Assembly: GCA_013329415.1 (NCBI GenBank)
Contig: DUKH01000067.1
Location: 2,139-34,293 of the forward strand
Direction: 5' to 3'
From: Methanosarcinaceae archaeon
Lineage (GTDB): Archaea; Halobacteriota; Methanosarcinia; Methanosarcinales; Methanosarcinaceae
DNA length: 32,155 nt
The translations under genes were made by a program, and so were the position numbers. Under the pieces are notes generated by a model. That model worked only from the letters and a program-made list of their open reading frames with translations, was not told where the DNA came from and did no database searches. This document shows positions 23,975-32,155 of the stretch, piece by piece. The number at the start of each line of letters is the position of its first letter. The first letter of the stretch is position 1.

Positions 23975-24218
23975 ATTTCTCACTATTATTAATCTGTTCG
24001 TCAGTGGTGAGATTGGCGTACAATGGTGAGAATTGCATAAAATGATGAAACTGTATATAAAAACATATAATAGTTGTTTTTAAAAACAAAACCCCTACCA
24101 ATAATATTCCTCGCTATTGTCAATTCGTTAGCTTGTGGTGAGACTAGCGTCCAATTGTGGGAATACAGTACAAAGTGTACAAAATTTGTTTTTAAAAACG
24201 AAAACCCCTACCAAAATA
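23975..24218 (+). repeat. Tandemly duplicated leader/promoter segment of the S-layer gene
   Basis: Copy 1 (23975-24105) and copy 2 (24106 to about 24218) share ATTYCTCRCTATT, GTGGTGAGAYTRGCGT and GTTTTTAAAAAC, then AAACCCCTACCAA, in the same order. Copy 1 holds the TATA box; copy 2 instead has a palindrome GTACAAAGTGTAC (24168-24180). The gene starts at 24238. Confidence 0.65.
24051..24062 (+). promoter_or_regulatory. TATA box of the large S-layer gene
   Basis: CTGTATATAAAA is a strong TATA match inside copy 1 of the duplicated leader. Predicted start near 24085 leaves a leader of about 150 bases. Confidence 0.5.
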
Positions 24219-24237
24219 AAAAATGTGGAGTTGCGAC

Positions 24238-26451
24238 ATGGAATTCAATTTTTCAAGAATGATAGCGGTAGCTGTAGCCGGGCTTATGTTACTGACTCTT
24301 TTAAGCCCTTCAGCTTTTGCGGTTACTTCTGTAAGCAGGAGCATTTCTTACGACACAAACAAAACCTCCTCAAGTGGACTCACATGGGATGCGACTACTT
24401 TTGAAGGCTTTTACTACTCCGTAAACAAGAACGTCAATTACCTCAACGACGGCTGGGGTGAAAGGCTCTACTTCCAGGAGGATGCTGAAAGTGATAACGG
24501 GCCTCTCGGAAATGATGATAACCCTGACAACAATATCATCGATGATGGGGAACTTATCTACACAATCACGCCTTACCCCAGCACCTACAAGCTCGTATCC
24601 GAACTCGGGCTTGCTGCCGACGAGGTCCCTTCCGATGTAGGGGGCACCTGCTACTACGAAACCCCGTGGTTCGGTGTGCCTTACGTTGCTGTTGAAGGTG
24701 ATGCAACCCAGCTTGCCAAACTCGTTTACAAGCAGGGCGGAAGCGACAAGAAGACCGTTAAAGCCGGCGAGAGCTGGGACCTTGGCTGCGGGTATAGCCT
24801 TAACGTAAACCAGGTCGATGTCGATGGTAACAAAGTCTGATTCTCCCTGTACAAGGACGGGGAAGAACTTGAGGACGGCATCATTGATGTTGACAGTACT
24901 GTTGAGAGCCAGACCTTTGCCGCTCGTGCCGATTTCGGTGATGATTCCGACCAGCTTTACTTTATGACCTACGTTGAGCAGGTCTTCCAGGGCAGTGTCG
25001 ACTCCCTTGCTGTTTTCAGGTACACCTGGCTCATTGACAAGGGAAACGTGCTTCTCATCTCCAGTGACGATGTCTACCAGGGCTTCAATGTTGACGTTGC
25101 CTCTGAAGGCGGGCTTGAGCTCTCTAATGACAATTCCATCACAATCGATGTTGAAGACGACCGGAAGACCTACTTCACCGACTCCTGGTACTTCCAGCCC
25201 TCTGATGAGGACAAAGGAACCGGGGGAAACGGTTACATCTTCTATCCCGCAGTGGACAGGAGCCAGCCAGGGACCTATACCGTGAGAGGTATTCCTGTTG
25301 ACACGGCCCTTACCTCTGCTCTGGACTGGAACCCGGCCATTTTCAGGGGTTTCTACTACTCCGTAAACAAGAACGTCAATTACCTCAACGACGGCTGGGG
25401 TGAGAGACTCTACTTCCAGGATGAAGAAGGCAGTGACAACGGCCCTCTCGGAAATGAAGATGACCCTGACAACAATATCATCGATGATGGGGAACTTATC
25501 TACGAAATCACACCCTATACCAGCACCTACAAGCTCGTTTCCGAACTCGGGCTTGCTGCCGAGGATGTCCCTGCGGATGTAGGCGGGACCTGCTACTACG
25601 AAACCCCCTGGTTCGGTGTGCCTTACGTTGCCGTTGAAGGCGATGCCACCCAGCTTGCCAAACTCGTGTACAAGCAGGGCGGAAGTGACAAAAAGAATGT
25701 TAAGGCCGGGGAGAGCTGGGACCTTGGCTGCGGGTACAGCCTCAACGTAAACCAGGTCGATGTTGAAGGTAACAAAGTCTGGTTCTCCCTGTGCAAGGAC
25801 GGGGAAGAACTTGAGGACGGTATCATTGATGTAGACGGCACTGTTGAGAGCCAGACCTTCGTAGCCCGTGCGGATTTCGGGGACGATTCCGACCAGCTTT
25901 ACTTCATGACCTACGTTGAACAGGTCTTCCAGGGCAGCGTTGACTCCCTTGCTGTCTTCAGGTACACCTGGCTTATCGACAATGAAAATGTGCTTCTCAT
26001 CTCAAGCGACGATGTCTACCAGGGCTTCAACGTTGATGTTGCCGCTGAAGACGGGCTTGAGCTCTCAAACGACGATTCCATCACAATCGATGTTGAAGAC
26101 GACCGGAAGACCTACTTCACTGACTCCTGGTATTTCCAGCCCTCCGACGAGGACAAAGGGACCGGGGAAAACGGTTACATCCTCTATCCTGCCTGCGACA
26201 TAACAGTCGAAGCTCCGGAAGAGGAAACCGAATCCGATGAAGTAGGCGAATCCAACGAAACAGAAGTCATCGAACCTGCAGAAGACAAATCTGCCGAAGA
26301 TGAAACCGGAGACGAGCAGGTTAAATCCGGGTCAGAAGAAGAGGAATCCGAAGGTTCGGAACCTGGCAGTGAAGAGAAGTCTCCTGGTTTTGGCCTCCTC
26401 ACGGCGGTCTTCGGAATCTCTGCAGTGGGCTTCCTTGTGAGGAAAAAATAA
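24238..26451 (+). pseudogene. S-layer protein with two S-layer duplication domains, interrupted by one TGA
   Basis: One frame runs from the ATG at 24238 (GGAG seven bases upstream) to 26451, broken only by TGA at 24838, codon 201. It encodes a signal peptide (IAVAVAGLMLLTLLSPSAFA), two Methanosarcina-type S-layer domains (DUF1608 family) offset by 314 residues, a Glu/Ser-rich stalk, and a C-terminal SPGFGLLTAVFGISAVGFLV helix with a basic tail, like PGF-CTERM sorting signals. At the matching place the second domain and the neighbouring paralog both have TGG (NKVWFSL), so TGG to TGA is a single G-to-A nonsense change. Everything else is intact. Such proteins form the paracrystalline cell surface. 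Restart within domain 1 from the ATG at 24964 would lack a signal peptide. Confidence 0.88.
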
Positions 26452-26982
26452 CTTAAAAGAATGTCAGAAGGACGAATCCGTAAAAAGGATATATTCGGGA
26501 GAAGGATAATTTAATTTCCTTCTTCTTAATTTTTTAGTTGTTTCCCTCCGTAATTTTATATTTCGACCGGCTTCTTTGAACTGGTTTCAATCAGGCCGGC
26601 ATATTTTTCCACTCTTTTTATTTTGCTATTTCACTTTCTTTTCTTCACCCGGATTTTTTTTCTTCCCCAAGATTTTAATTTCATTTATTATCTTCCTCTT
26701 TTCTTCCTCTTTTCCTTGTCATTTCCTTTTCCTTGTTATTTCCTTTTCCTTGTTATTTCCTTTTCCTCTTCTCTATTTTTCATTCTGTTAACACCTGTTT
26801 ACGCCCGGTTTGCTTTTTTCAGATGTTATTTTCTTATATTTTTGTTCAAATTAGTAAAACTTATAAATTATTGCAAATTATTTATTGCTACTTTGGTTTA
26901 ATTTGATGTTATCCTGTGTTCATAATATCTGTATTGTTGTTATCTTGAGTATGGGATTCTATGAATGTGATGGTGTTGTTTC
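26452..26982. other. Pyrimidine-rich intergenic region between S-layer paralogs
   Basis: From about 26520 to 26800 the plus strand is almost entirely T and C, including three 17-base units beginning CCTTGTTATTTCC at 26714-26764. It probably ends transcription of the upstream gene. A TATA-like CTTATAAATTA near 26859-26869 may serve the downstream paralog. No coding frame is credible here. Confidence 0.6.
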
Positions 26983-28236
26983 ATGAATAATCTGCCAAAA
27001 ACCCTATCTTTAATTCTGGCCGCTTTCACGGTTTTTTTACTCCTTGCCCCGGCAGGGATGGCGGCTTCCATAAGGGGCCTCCCCCTTGACACAAATGAAA
27101 CCTCAGCTGATGAATTTTCCTGGGGTGCAACTACCTTCGGAGCTTTTTGCTATCCTGTGAACAAACACAATAATTTCGTCACCAAGGGGTGGGGCGAACA
27201 GCTCTACTACGAGGATAAAGCGGGTAGTAACAACGGTCCTCTGGGGAGTTCCGCTCCCGGGAACAACGTGATCGATGAAGAGGAACTTTTTTACAAAACC
27301 GTCCCGTACTCCTCCAAGTATACTCTTGTTTCCGAGCTCGGCCTTGATACGAACACTTCCGAAGAAATGCTGGGCGGAATGTTTTATTACATGCTCCCCT
27401 GGTTCGGGAGACCCTATATTACCGTTGAAAACGATGCCACCCAGCTTGCAGCAGTTGTCTGCAAACAGGGAGGGAGTGACAAAAAGACCATAAAATCCGG
27501 CGAAAGCTGGGAACTGGGCAAAGGCTATACCCTTACTGTCCACCAGGTCGATGTTGACGGCAACAAAGTCTGGTTCTCTCTCTACAAAGACGGGGACGAA
27601 ATCGAATCCGGCATCATTGAAACCGACGGCACGGTCGAAAGCCAGGTTTTTACCGCAACCGCCGACTTCGGGGATGCGGATGACCAGCTCTACTTCATGA
27701 CCTATGTCGATAAAGTTTTTATGGGTGCAGTCGACTCTCTTGCAGTTTTCAAGTACACCTGGCTCATTGACAAAGACAATGTGATGCTTATCAAAACCGG
27801 TGACGAGTACCAGGGGCTTGAAGTTGATACTGCAGAAGCTTCGGAAATCATCCTCACTAACAAAGACACAATAACCCTGGACCTCGACAAGGACAAAAAG
27901 AACTACTTCACCGATTCCTGGTACTTCCAGACCTCCGATGAAGGAAAGGGTAGCTCCGGGAATGGTTACGTAATATACCCTGCAATGGATGTCACGATTG
28001 AGGACAATACCGTTTCCGAATCCGTGGAAAACGATGTGACAGAAGAGGTGGATATCACTCCTGAAGATACGGATTCGACGGTCGATTCACCGGGTTCAAA
28101 AGCTAGCCCTGTTCCTGATGTCCGGGAATCCGAATCTTCTTCTGAATACACTGAGGAAAGTTCGGAGCAATCTCCGGGATTCGGGTTTCTGACCTGTATT
28201 CTGGGACTTTGTGCAGGCTTTGTAAGAAGGAAATGA
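26983..28236 (+). CDS. S-layer-family protein with a single duplication domain
   Basis: The 417-residue paralog of the preceding gene has a signal peptide (LSLILAAFTVFLLLAPAGMAA), one S-layer duplication domain (about 35-330, with GWGEQLYYEDKAGSNNGPLG, then NKVWFSLYKDGDE and NYFTDSWYFQTSDEGKG), an acidic Ser/Glu/Asp stalk and a C-terminal SPGFGFLTCILGLCAGFVRRK, a PGF-CTERM-like anchor. Domain sequence is well diverged from the two halves of the large gene. Start ATG 26983 has GGTG upstream. It could be an auxiliary envelope protein, and is the only intact S-layer gene here. Confidence 0.88.
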   Translation: MNNLPKTLSLILAAFTVFLLLAPAGMAASIRGLPLDTNETSADEFSWGATTFGAFCYPVNKHNNFVTKGWGEQLYYEDKAGSNNGPLGSSAPGNNVIDEEELFYKTVPYSSKYTLVSELGLDTNTSEEMLGGMFYYMLPWFGRPYITVENDATQLAAVVCKQGGSDKKTIKSGESWELGKGYTLTVHQVDVDGNKVWFSLYKDGDEIESGIIETDGTVESQVFTATADFGDADDQLYFMTYVDKVFMGAVDSLAVFKYTWLIDKDNVMLIKTGDEYQGLEVDTAEASEIILTNKDTITLDLDKDKKNYFTDSWYFQTSDEGKGSSGNGYVIYPAMDVTIEDNTVSESVENDVTEEVDITPEDTDSTVDSPGSKASPVPDVRESESSSEYTEESSEQSPGFGFLTCILGLCAGFVRRK

Positions 28237-28416
28237 TTATTTATCCATAATCCTCCCTTCTTTCTTTTTTGTTCCTTCTGATTTGTTTTTTTATTTGACT
28301 TCCAATTCCTCTTTACCAGTTGTCTCCACAGGTAAAACCTATAAGGGTTAAGCCCCATTGCTAATTTCTTCTTATTGAGCGTAAAATTGAAAAAAACAAA
28401 ATTGTTCTGAGAAATT

Positions 28417-29391
28417 ATGAGCTGCGGTATTCGGGATGAAATTGTTGAGAATGATTTCTCTGAGGCAGGTAATAATGGCCGGCTCTCCAGGGCTGTTCGG
28501 GTAACGAAACTGGCGGTTTTTGTTAATGTTTCCCTTACTATTTTCAAGTTTGCGGCAGGAGTGCTTGGCGGCAGTGCTGCGATGGTTGCCGATGCGGTCC
28601 ATTCTTTTTCGGATTTGCTGACCGACTTTGCGGTAATCCTGGGCTTCCGGGCTGCTGAAAAGCCCGAGGATAACACTCACAATTACGGGCACGGTAAAAT
28701 CGAGACCCTGGCAGCGGTGTTTGTGGGCCTGATGCTTTTTGCAGTCGGTTTTGAAATCTTATGGTCCGGGTCGCAGAAAGTGCTCTCCGTTGCAGGGGGT
28801 GCAGAACTCTCCGCTCCGGGCTGGATCGCCTTTGCTGCAGCGGTAATCTCTATTTTCTCAAAGGAAGGCATGTACCGATACACAATTAAATGTGCCCGGG
28901 ACCTGGGGAGTGATGCGCTGGTTGCAAATGCCTGGCACCAGCGCTCAGATGCCTTTTCCTCAGTCGGGACTGCACTTGGTACCGGAGGGGCTATACTGCT
29001 CGGGGGCAGCTGGGCAGTGCTCGATCCGCTTGCTGCTGTTATCCTGAGTTTTTTCATTTTCAAGGTTGCAGGCGAGATCTTTTACAAAAACATAAATGAA
29101 CTGCTGGAAGCTTCTCTGGACCCCGAGACCTGCTGCAAGATTGAGAAACTTATAAGGTCTACTGACGGGGTTTTGGACTTCCATAAATTAAAAACCCGAA
29201 AAATAGGAAACGCCGTAGCCGCAGATGTCCATATTGAGGTGGACTGCAAGCTGAACATCGTTGAAGCTCATGAGATTTCGACGCGGGTGGAAAAAAGGTT
29301 AAGGGAAGCTTGCGGCAATAAAGGGCATTTTTCCATTCATGTGGAGCCCTTTCCGGATTCTGTACATCATGTATCCCATCAGGGGGATTAA
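28417..29391 (+). CDS. Cation diffusion facilitator (CDF) metal transporter
   Basis: The 324-residue protein has six predicted membrane helices and a soluble C-terminal domain. The two metal-site motifs are present: H62-x3-D66 in DAVHSFSDLLTD and H174-x3-D178 in NAWHQRSDAFSS, along with the conserved HNYGHGKIETLAA loop. CDF proteins export divalent metals (Zn, Fe, Mn, Co, Cd) against protons. The HxxxD pattern fits the FieF/MamB-like subgroup, but metal choice cannot be read. The C-terminal domain (ADVHIEVD...FSIHVEP) is the usual dimerising fold. Start ATG 28417 follows GAGAAATT. It converges with the DUF1614 gene across a T-rich region. Confidence 0.92.
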   Translation: MSCGIRDEIVENDFSEAGNNGRLSRAVRVTKLAVFVNVSLTIFKFAAGVLGGSAAMVADAVHSFSDLLTDFAVILGFRAAEKPEDNTHNYGHGKIETLAAVFVGLMLFAVGFEILWSGSQKVLSVAGGAELSAPGWIAFAAAVISIFSKEGMYRYTIKCARDLGSDALVANAWHQRSDAFSSVGTALGTGGAILLGGSWAVLDPLAAVILSFFIFKVAGEIFYKNINELLEASLDPETCCKIEKLIRSTDGVLDFHKLKTRKIGNAVAADVHIEVDCKLNIVEAHEISTRVEKRLREACGNKGHFSIHVEPFPDSVHHVSHQGD

Positions 29392-29396
29392 TAAAG

Positions 29397-29498
29397 CTAA
29401 AACTTTTCCTGTTTTTAGTTCTGGGTTTTTCCCTTTCTTTTTTTTCTCTTTTTTGAGTTTGGGTTTTTCCCTATCTGTTTTTTCTGTTTTTTCTTCCT
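29397..29498. terminator. T-rich intergenic tract between converging genes
   Basis: Repeated T runs of 5-8 bases and a duplicated TTTGGGTTTTTCCCT-like segment lie between the CDF gene and the minus-strand DUF1614 gene. A probable transcription stop for the plus-strand gene. Confidence 0.4.
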
Positions 29499-30215
29499 TT
29501 ATATGAGGAGCAGGGCAATAAATCCGCTCAGGAATATCCCGTCAAAGGTTCCCGCTCCCCCTATACTTGCAACAGGGGCGCCGAGGTTCTTTATTTTTCC
29601 AAGGTTCAGGAGGTCGGCTCCGATCAGGGTGCCCAGCACGCCTCCTGTGTAGGCAGTTACAAAGCGGCACTGGTCGGCCAGGCATTCCGGCATCTGAAAT
29701 ATCGAAGTCAGGATAACTGCTGCAAAAGCGGCTGTAAGGGGGGGAAGCAGGGCAGGGGTTGCAATCCCCACTCCCCGGATTGGCTTTGCAACGGAATATG
29801 TTACGGCCGTTACGATTGCAATTCCTGTTCCCGCAAGGAGCAGGGAAGAGGGAAATTTTATGAGGAGATATGCGGAGATCAGGACCGGGATTATTGCCCC
29901 TCCGACATTTACGGCGAGCAGCGTTTCATTCCTGACGAATTTGCGTACCGGAATCCTGTAGGTAACTCCAAAACCCCTGACATAATTTTCCCTGACAACC
30001 GGAACGTCGGACTTGAGGGTTGCAACGGGGACGTTGACCCCGCTTCCAAGTAATGATAAAAGGAGGATAAGAAGGGCATCTTCCGCGGAAAAACCTATTT
30101 TCATGAAGGTAGATATGACTACTCCGAGAAAGGGAGTGCCAAACCCGAACATTAAGATAATAATCAGAAGTATCAGGAACTTAAGGCTAAACGGGCTGTA
30201 GAACATTCTCTTCAT
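29499..30215 (-). CDS. DUF1614 integral membrane protein
   Basis: A 238-residue protein with about seven hydrophobic helices and glycine-rich loops (LLSLLGSGVNVPVATLKSD, LLAVNVGGAIIPVLISAYLL, ending GAPVASIGGAGTFDGIFLSG). This matches DUF1614, widespread in archaea and some bacteria; the function is not established. The conserved loops suggest a transporter or membrane enzyme. ATG 30215 has AAGGGA upstream. It lies 111 bases downstream of the dacZ-type gene in the same orientation and may be cotranscribed with it. Confidence 0.85.
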   Translation of the reverse strand: MKRMFYSPFSLKFLILLIIILMFGFGTPFLGVVISTFMKIGFSAEDALLILLLSLLGSGVNVPVATLKSDVPVVRENYVRGFGVTYRIPVRKFVRNETLLAVNVGGAIIPVLISAYLLIKFPSSLLLAGTGIAIVTAVTYSVAKPIRGVGIATPALLPPLTAAFAAVILTSIFQMPECLADQCRFVTAYTGGVLGTLIGADLLNLGKIKNLGAPVASIGGAGTFDGIFLSGFIALLLI

Positions 30216-30326
30216 GGATTTCCCTTCTTTTTGTTGATTGTGGGAATATATGGCATCAGTTATTATGACACGTACCAGTTATTATGATGCGGGTTATTAA
30301 TGGATATTTGGGATTTTCCGGAGGAA

Positions 30327-31232
30327 TCAGAGGTATCTGGTCGCAGGCTGTACGGATTCGATGCAGATACTTTCTTTTCCGTCTTTGTAGATCCTGATTA
30401 CTCCCCCTGACTCGGAAATGGTAATTGCGACTGCTACGGTATCCCTGCTTATGGCAGCTGCGGAAACGTGCCTTCCTCCCAGGCCTTTTTCAATATCTAT
30501 ATTTTTCCCGTCGACGTCCAGGTAACGTCCTGCTGCGTGGATCAGGCCGCTTTCGTCCACCACGAAGATCCCGTCAAGCTGGGCAAATTCCTTTATCGAT
30601 TCCCCGTTTTTCTTGTCCAGGACGTTTCTGTCGCTTTCTTCCTGGCCTGCATATGGGTTCAGGATCATCTGGTGGGAACGTTTCAGCACTTCTTCGGAGT
30701 CGCCTATGACAAAGGCAGTCCCTATTTTTTTTCCTTCCCTTCCCGTAACTGCGATGTCAAACGCAATTTTCAGGACAGCACTGATTACTTCGGGTTTGAC
30801 CCTTTCCTCGCATTCCTTCATGGCTTTTATAAGGGGGTTTTCGTCCAGGTTGTGCACTATAATGGAACTGGAATCCCGGGTCTCGATTATCCCTATGACA
30901 ATCCCTTTTTTCATTTCATCGAGCACGTATTCGATGGCAACGGCGTTTTGCAGGTGTTCGATGTTACCGGCAGATTCCCGACTGAGCTGGTCAATGAGCT
31001 CTCTTGCAGCGCCTTTTCCCTCTTTTCCGGTGGCGACCAGGTGGTCGATTATACTTTTCGGGCGCATAGAGGTATAGTAGATCGGGGTGTCGGTCTCAAC
31101 CCCTTCAAAGCTCAGTTCGCCGGAAACCATTATTGCAACGGCATCGAGCTCCCTGGCCATCCGGGCTGCCGCCTCTACGATTACGCGTGCTCTGTCCATT
31201 CGATCCTCTGCTTTTTTTGTTTTTCCACTCAT
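30327..31232 (-). CDS. dacZ: DacZ-type diadenylate cyclase (c-di-AMP synthase)
   Basis: The 301-residue protein has an N-terminal alpha/beta domain (about 1-150) and a C-terminal DisA_N-type cyclase domain. The two active-site motifs are recognisable: LDGIFVVDESG (D220-G221, the DGA-type motif) and GLGGRHVSAAAIS (R254-H255, the RHR-type motif). It joins two ATP to make cyclic di-AMP, which in archaea such as Haloferax is essential and linked to osmotic balance. ATG 31232 gives the full frame without a ribosome-binding site; ATG 31199 has AGAGG five bases upstream and may be the true start. Confidence 0.9.
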   Translation of the reverse strand: MSGKTKKAEDRMDRARVIVEAAARMARELDAVAIMVSGELSFEGVETDTPIYYTSMRPKSIIDHLVATGKEGKGAARELIDQLSRESAGNIEHLQNAVAIEYVLDEMKKGIVIGIIETRDSSSIIVHNLDENPLIKAMKECEERVKPEVISAVLKIAFDIAVTGREGKKIGTAFVIGDSEEVLKRSHQMILNPYAGQEESDRNVLDKKNGESIKEFAQLDGIFVVDESGLIHAAGRYLDVDGKNIDIEKGLGGRHVSAAAISRDTVAVAITISESGGVIRIYKDGKESICIESVQPATRYL

Positions 31233-31551
31233 TAGATTTTTTTTACGTCCGATCCTAATCTTGAGGTTGACATTATGCGGTGTTGAAACCTCTACTTAAA
31301 TCTATCTCTTTCCATTATACCGTTATATCTACTACATTATAATTGTTATGTGGTGTCCACATTTTTTCCTTTCTATCTTTTTTAATTATTTCCCTCTTTC
31401 TGTCTCTTTTCTTCCTGCCTGTCCCTTAAGCTTCACCGGGGATAGAAGGTTTACAATGCGGCAGTAAGAGATTTTTCTCGGGGTTTTTCCAGAGCTTTTG
31501 TATGGAAACTTTTTTCTTGTCTGTTTTTCTAATCTACAGTGGTGAGATGCT
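31233..31551. other. Divergent promoter region between dacZ and thpR
   Basis: About 320 AT-rich bases separating genes transcribed away from each other. No coding frame on either strand is convincing. A weak TATA-like GATTTAAGTAG on the minus strand near 31285-31296 could serve dacZ. Confidence 0.45.
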
Positions 31552-32097
31552 TTGATCAGGACTTTCATAGCAGTTGAACTTGACCCGAATTTCAGGGAAC
31601 AGATTCGGGAGATTCAGGCCAGATTTGCGGATTTTCCCCTGAAGTTCGTGGACCCCGAAATCGTTCATATTACTTTGAAGTTTCTGGGGGATGTGGACGC
31701 ATCAAAAATACCTTCCCTGGCCGCAGCCCTCGATTCCATGATGTGTGAACCTTTCGAAGCCGGGATTGAAGGAGTAGGAGTTTTCCCCAAACCTTCGAAC
31801 CCGAAGGTACTCTGGCTGGGGGGAGTCGGGAATTTTAAGGCTCTCCATGATGAGGTGGAGGCTTTGCTTGAGCCTTTTAAGTTTGAAAAAGATGGCAGGG
31901 AATTTACCGCCCATGCAACCCTCGCAAGGGTGAAGTTTCTCAAAAAGGACCAGAAAAAAGCTTTTGCGGATATCCTTAAGGATTTGAGGGACCTGAAATT
32001 AGGGAGCATGCGGGTGAATAGGGTAATACTTAAAAAGAGCACTCTTACTCCGAAGGGCCCTATCTACGAGACCATGCACACAGTTTACCTTGACTGA
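31552..32097 (+). CDS. thpR: RNA 2',3'-cyclic phosphodiesterase ThpR (LigT family)
   Basis: A 181-residue member of the 2H phosphoesterase family, with the two catalytic H-x-T motifs in HITLKFLG (H39, T41) and HATLARV (H121, T123). The enzyme opens 2',3'-cyclic phosphate RNA ends to 2'-phosphate and can join tRNA halves in the reverse sense. Length is typical. Start is the TTG at 31552, with GGTGA eight bases upstream and MIRTFIAVEL being the usual N-terminus of the family. Only 58 bases follow before the window ends, so its downstream neighbour is not seen. Confidence 0.93.
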   Translation: MIRTFIAVELDPNFREQIREIQARFADFPLKFVDPEIVHITLKFLGDVDASKIPSLAAALDSMMCEPFEAGIEGVGVFPKPSNPKVLWLGGVGNFKALHDEVEALLEPFKFEKDGREFTAHATLARVKFLKKDQKKAFADILKDLRDLKLGSMRVNRVILKKSTLTPKGPIYETMHTVYLD

Positions 32098-32155
32098 AAT
32101 AATACTCTGAAAACCGATCCTGGAATAGGAATTCTAAAGTTGGTTCATGAAATGG

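Noticed and set aside
24838-24840. TGA as a selenocysteine or recoded tryptophan codon
   Set aside because: The equivalent codon is TGG in two paralogous domains, no SECIS-like element was seen, and Methanosarcina is not known to use selenocysteine or to read TGA as tryptophan.

Overview
The window is archaeal and looks like Methanosarcina or a close relative. The evidence is a set of archaeal information-processing genes (PriS, GINS, aIF2-alpha, S27e, L44e, Nop10, aPelota, aRqcH, a DacZ-type diadenylate cyclase), archaeal TATA boxes, a tRNA-Trp with a bulge-helix-bulge type intron, and two Methanosarcina-type S-layer proteins built from the S-layer duplication domain. The species is not determined.

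Layout. 0.2-8.4 kb: an RNase H-fold protein, a frameshifted YhhQ-type transporter preceded by 47-bp tandem repeats, a protein of unknown function, a class I/II aminotransferase, then on the minus strand a PEGA-domain membrane protein, a protein of unknown function and a secreted choice-of-anchor L/Ig-like protein. 8.5-12.9 kb: an AT-rich accessory stretch bounded by tRNA-Trp (intron-containing) and tRNA-Ser. It holds several very short likely genes, mostly membrane proteins of 37-56 residues, a DUF5658-like protein, and a HEPN-type gene broken by a 117-bp MITE-like insertion with a 6-bp target duplication. 12.9-16.7 kb: a minus-strand run rpl44e, rps27e, aIF2-alpha, nop10, PAC2-family chaperone, then an endonuclease Q-type PHP nuclease with two PCNA-binding-like motifs. 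17.2-19.2 kb: overlapping priS and GINS genes. 19.2-20.1 kb: a gene-poor stretch of paired hairpin repeats. 20.1-23.6 kb: aRqcH and aPelota, two nucleotides apart, which joins ribosome rescue and nascent-chain quality control in one unit. 23.6-28.2 kb: S-layer locus, with one large two-domain gene interrupted by a single TGA and one intact one-domain paralog. 28.4-32.1 kb: CDF metal transporter, DUF1614 membrane protein, DacZ diadenylate cyclase and the RNA 2',3'-cyclic phosphodiesterase ThpR.

Three larger genes carry disabling lesions (YhhQ, HEPN, S-layer). The YhhQ lesion lies in a T run and the S-layer lesion is one base, so resequencing should precede calling them decay. The most unusual material is the 9.5-12.4 kb small-gene region with its MITE, and the C/D guide RNA readable inside the tRNA-Trp intron.
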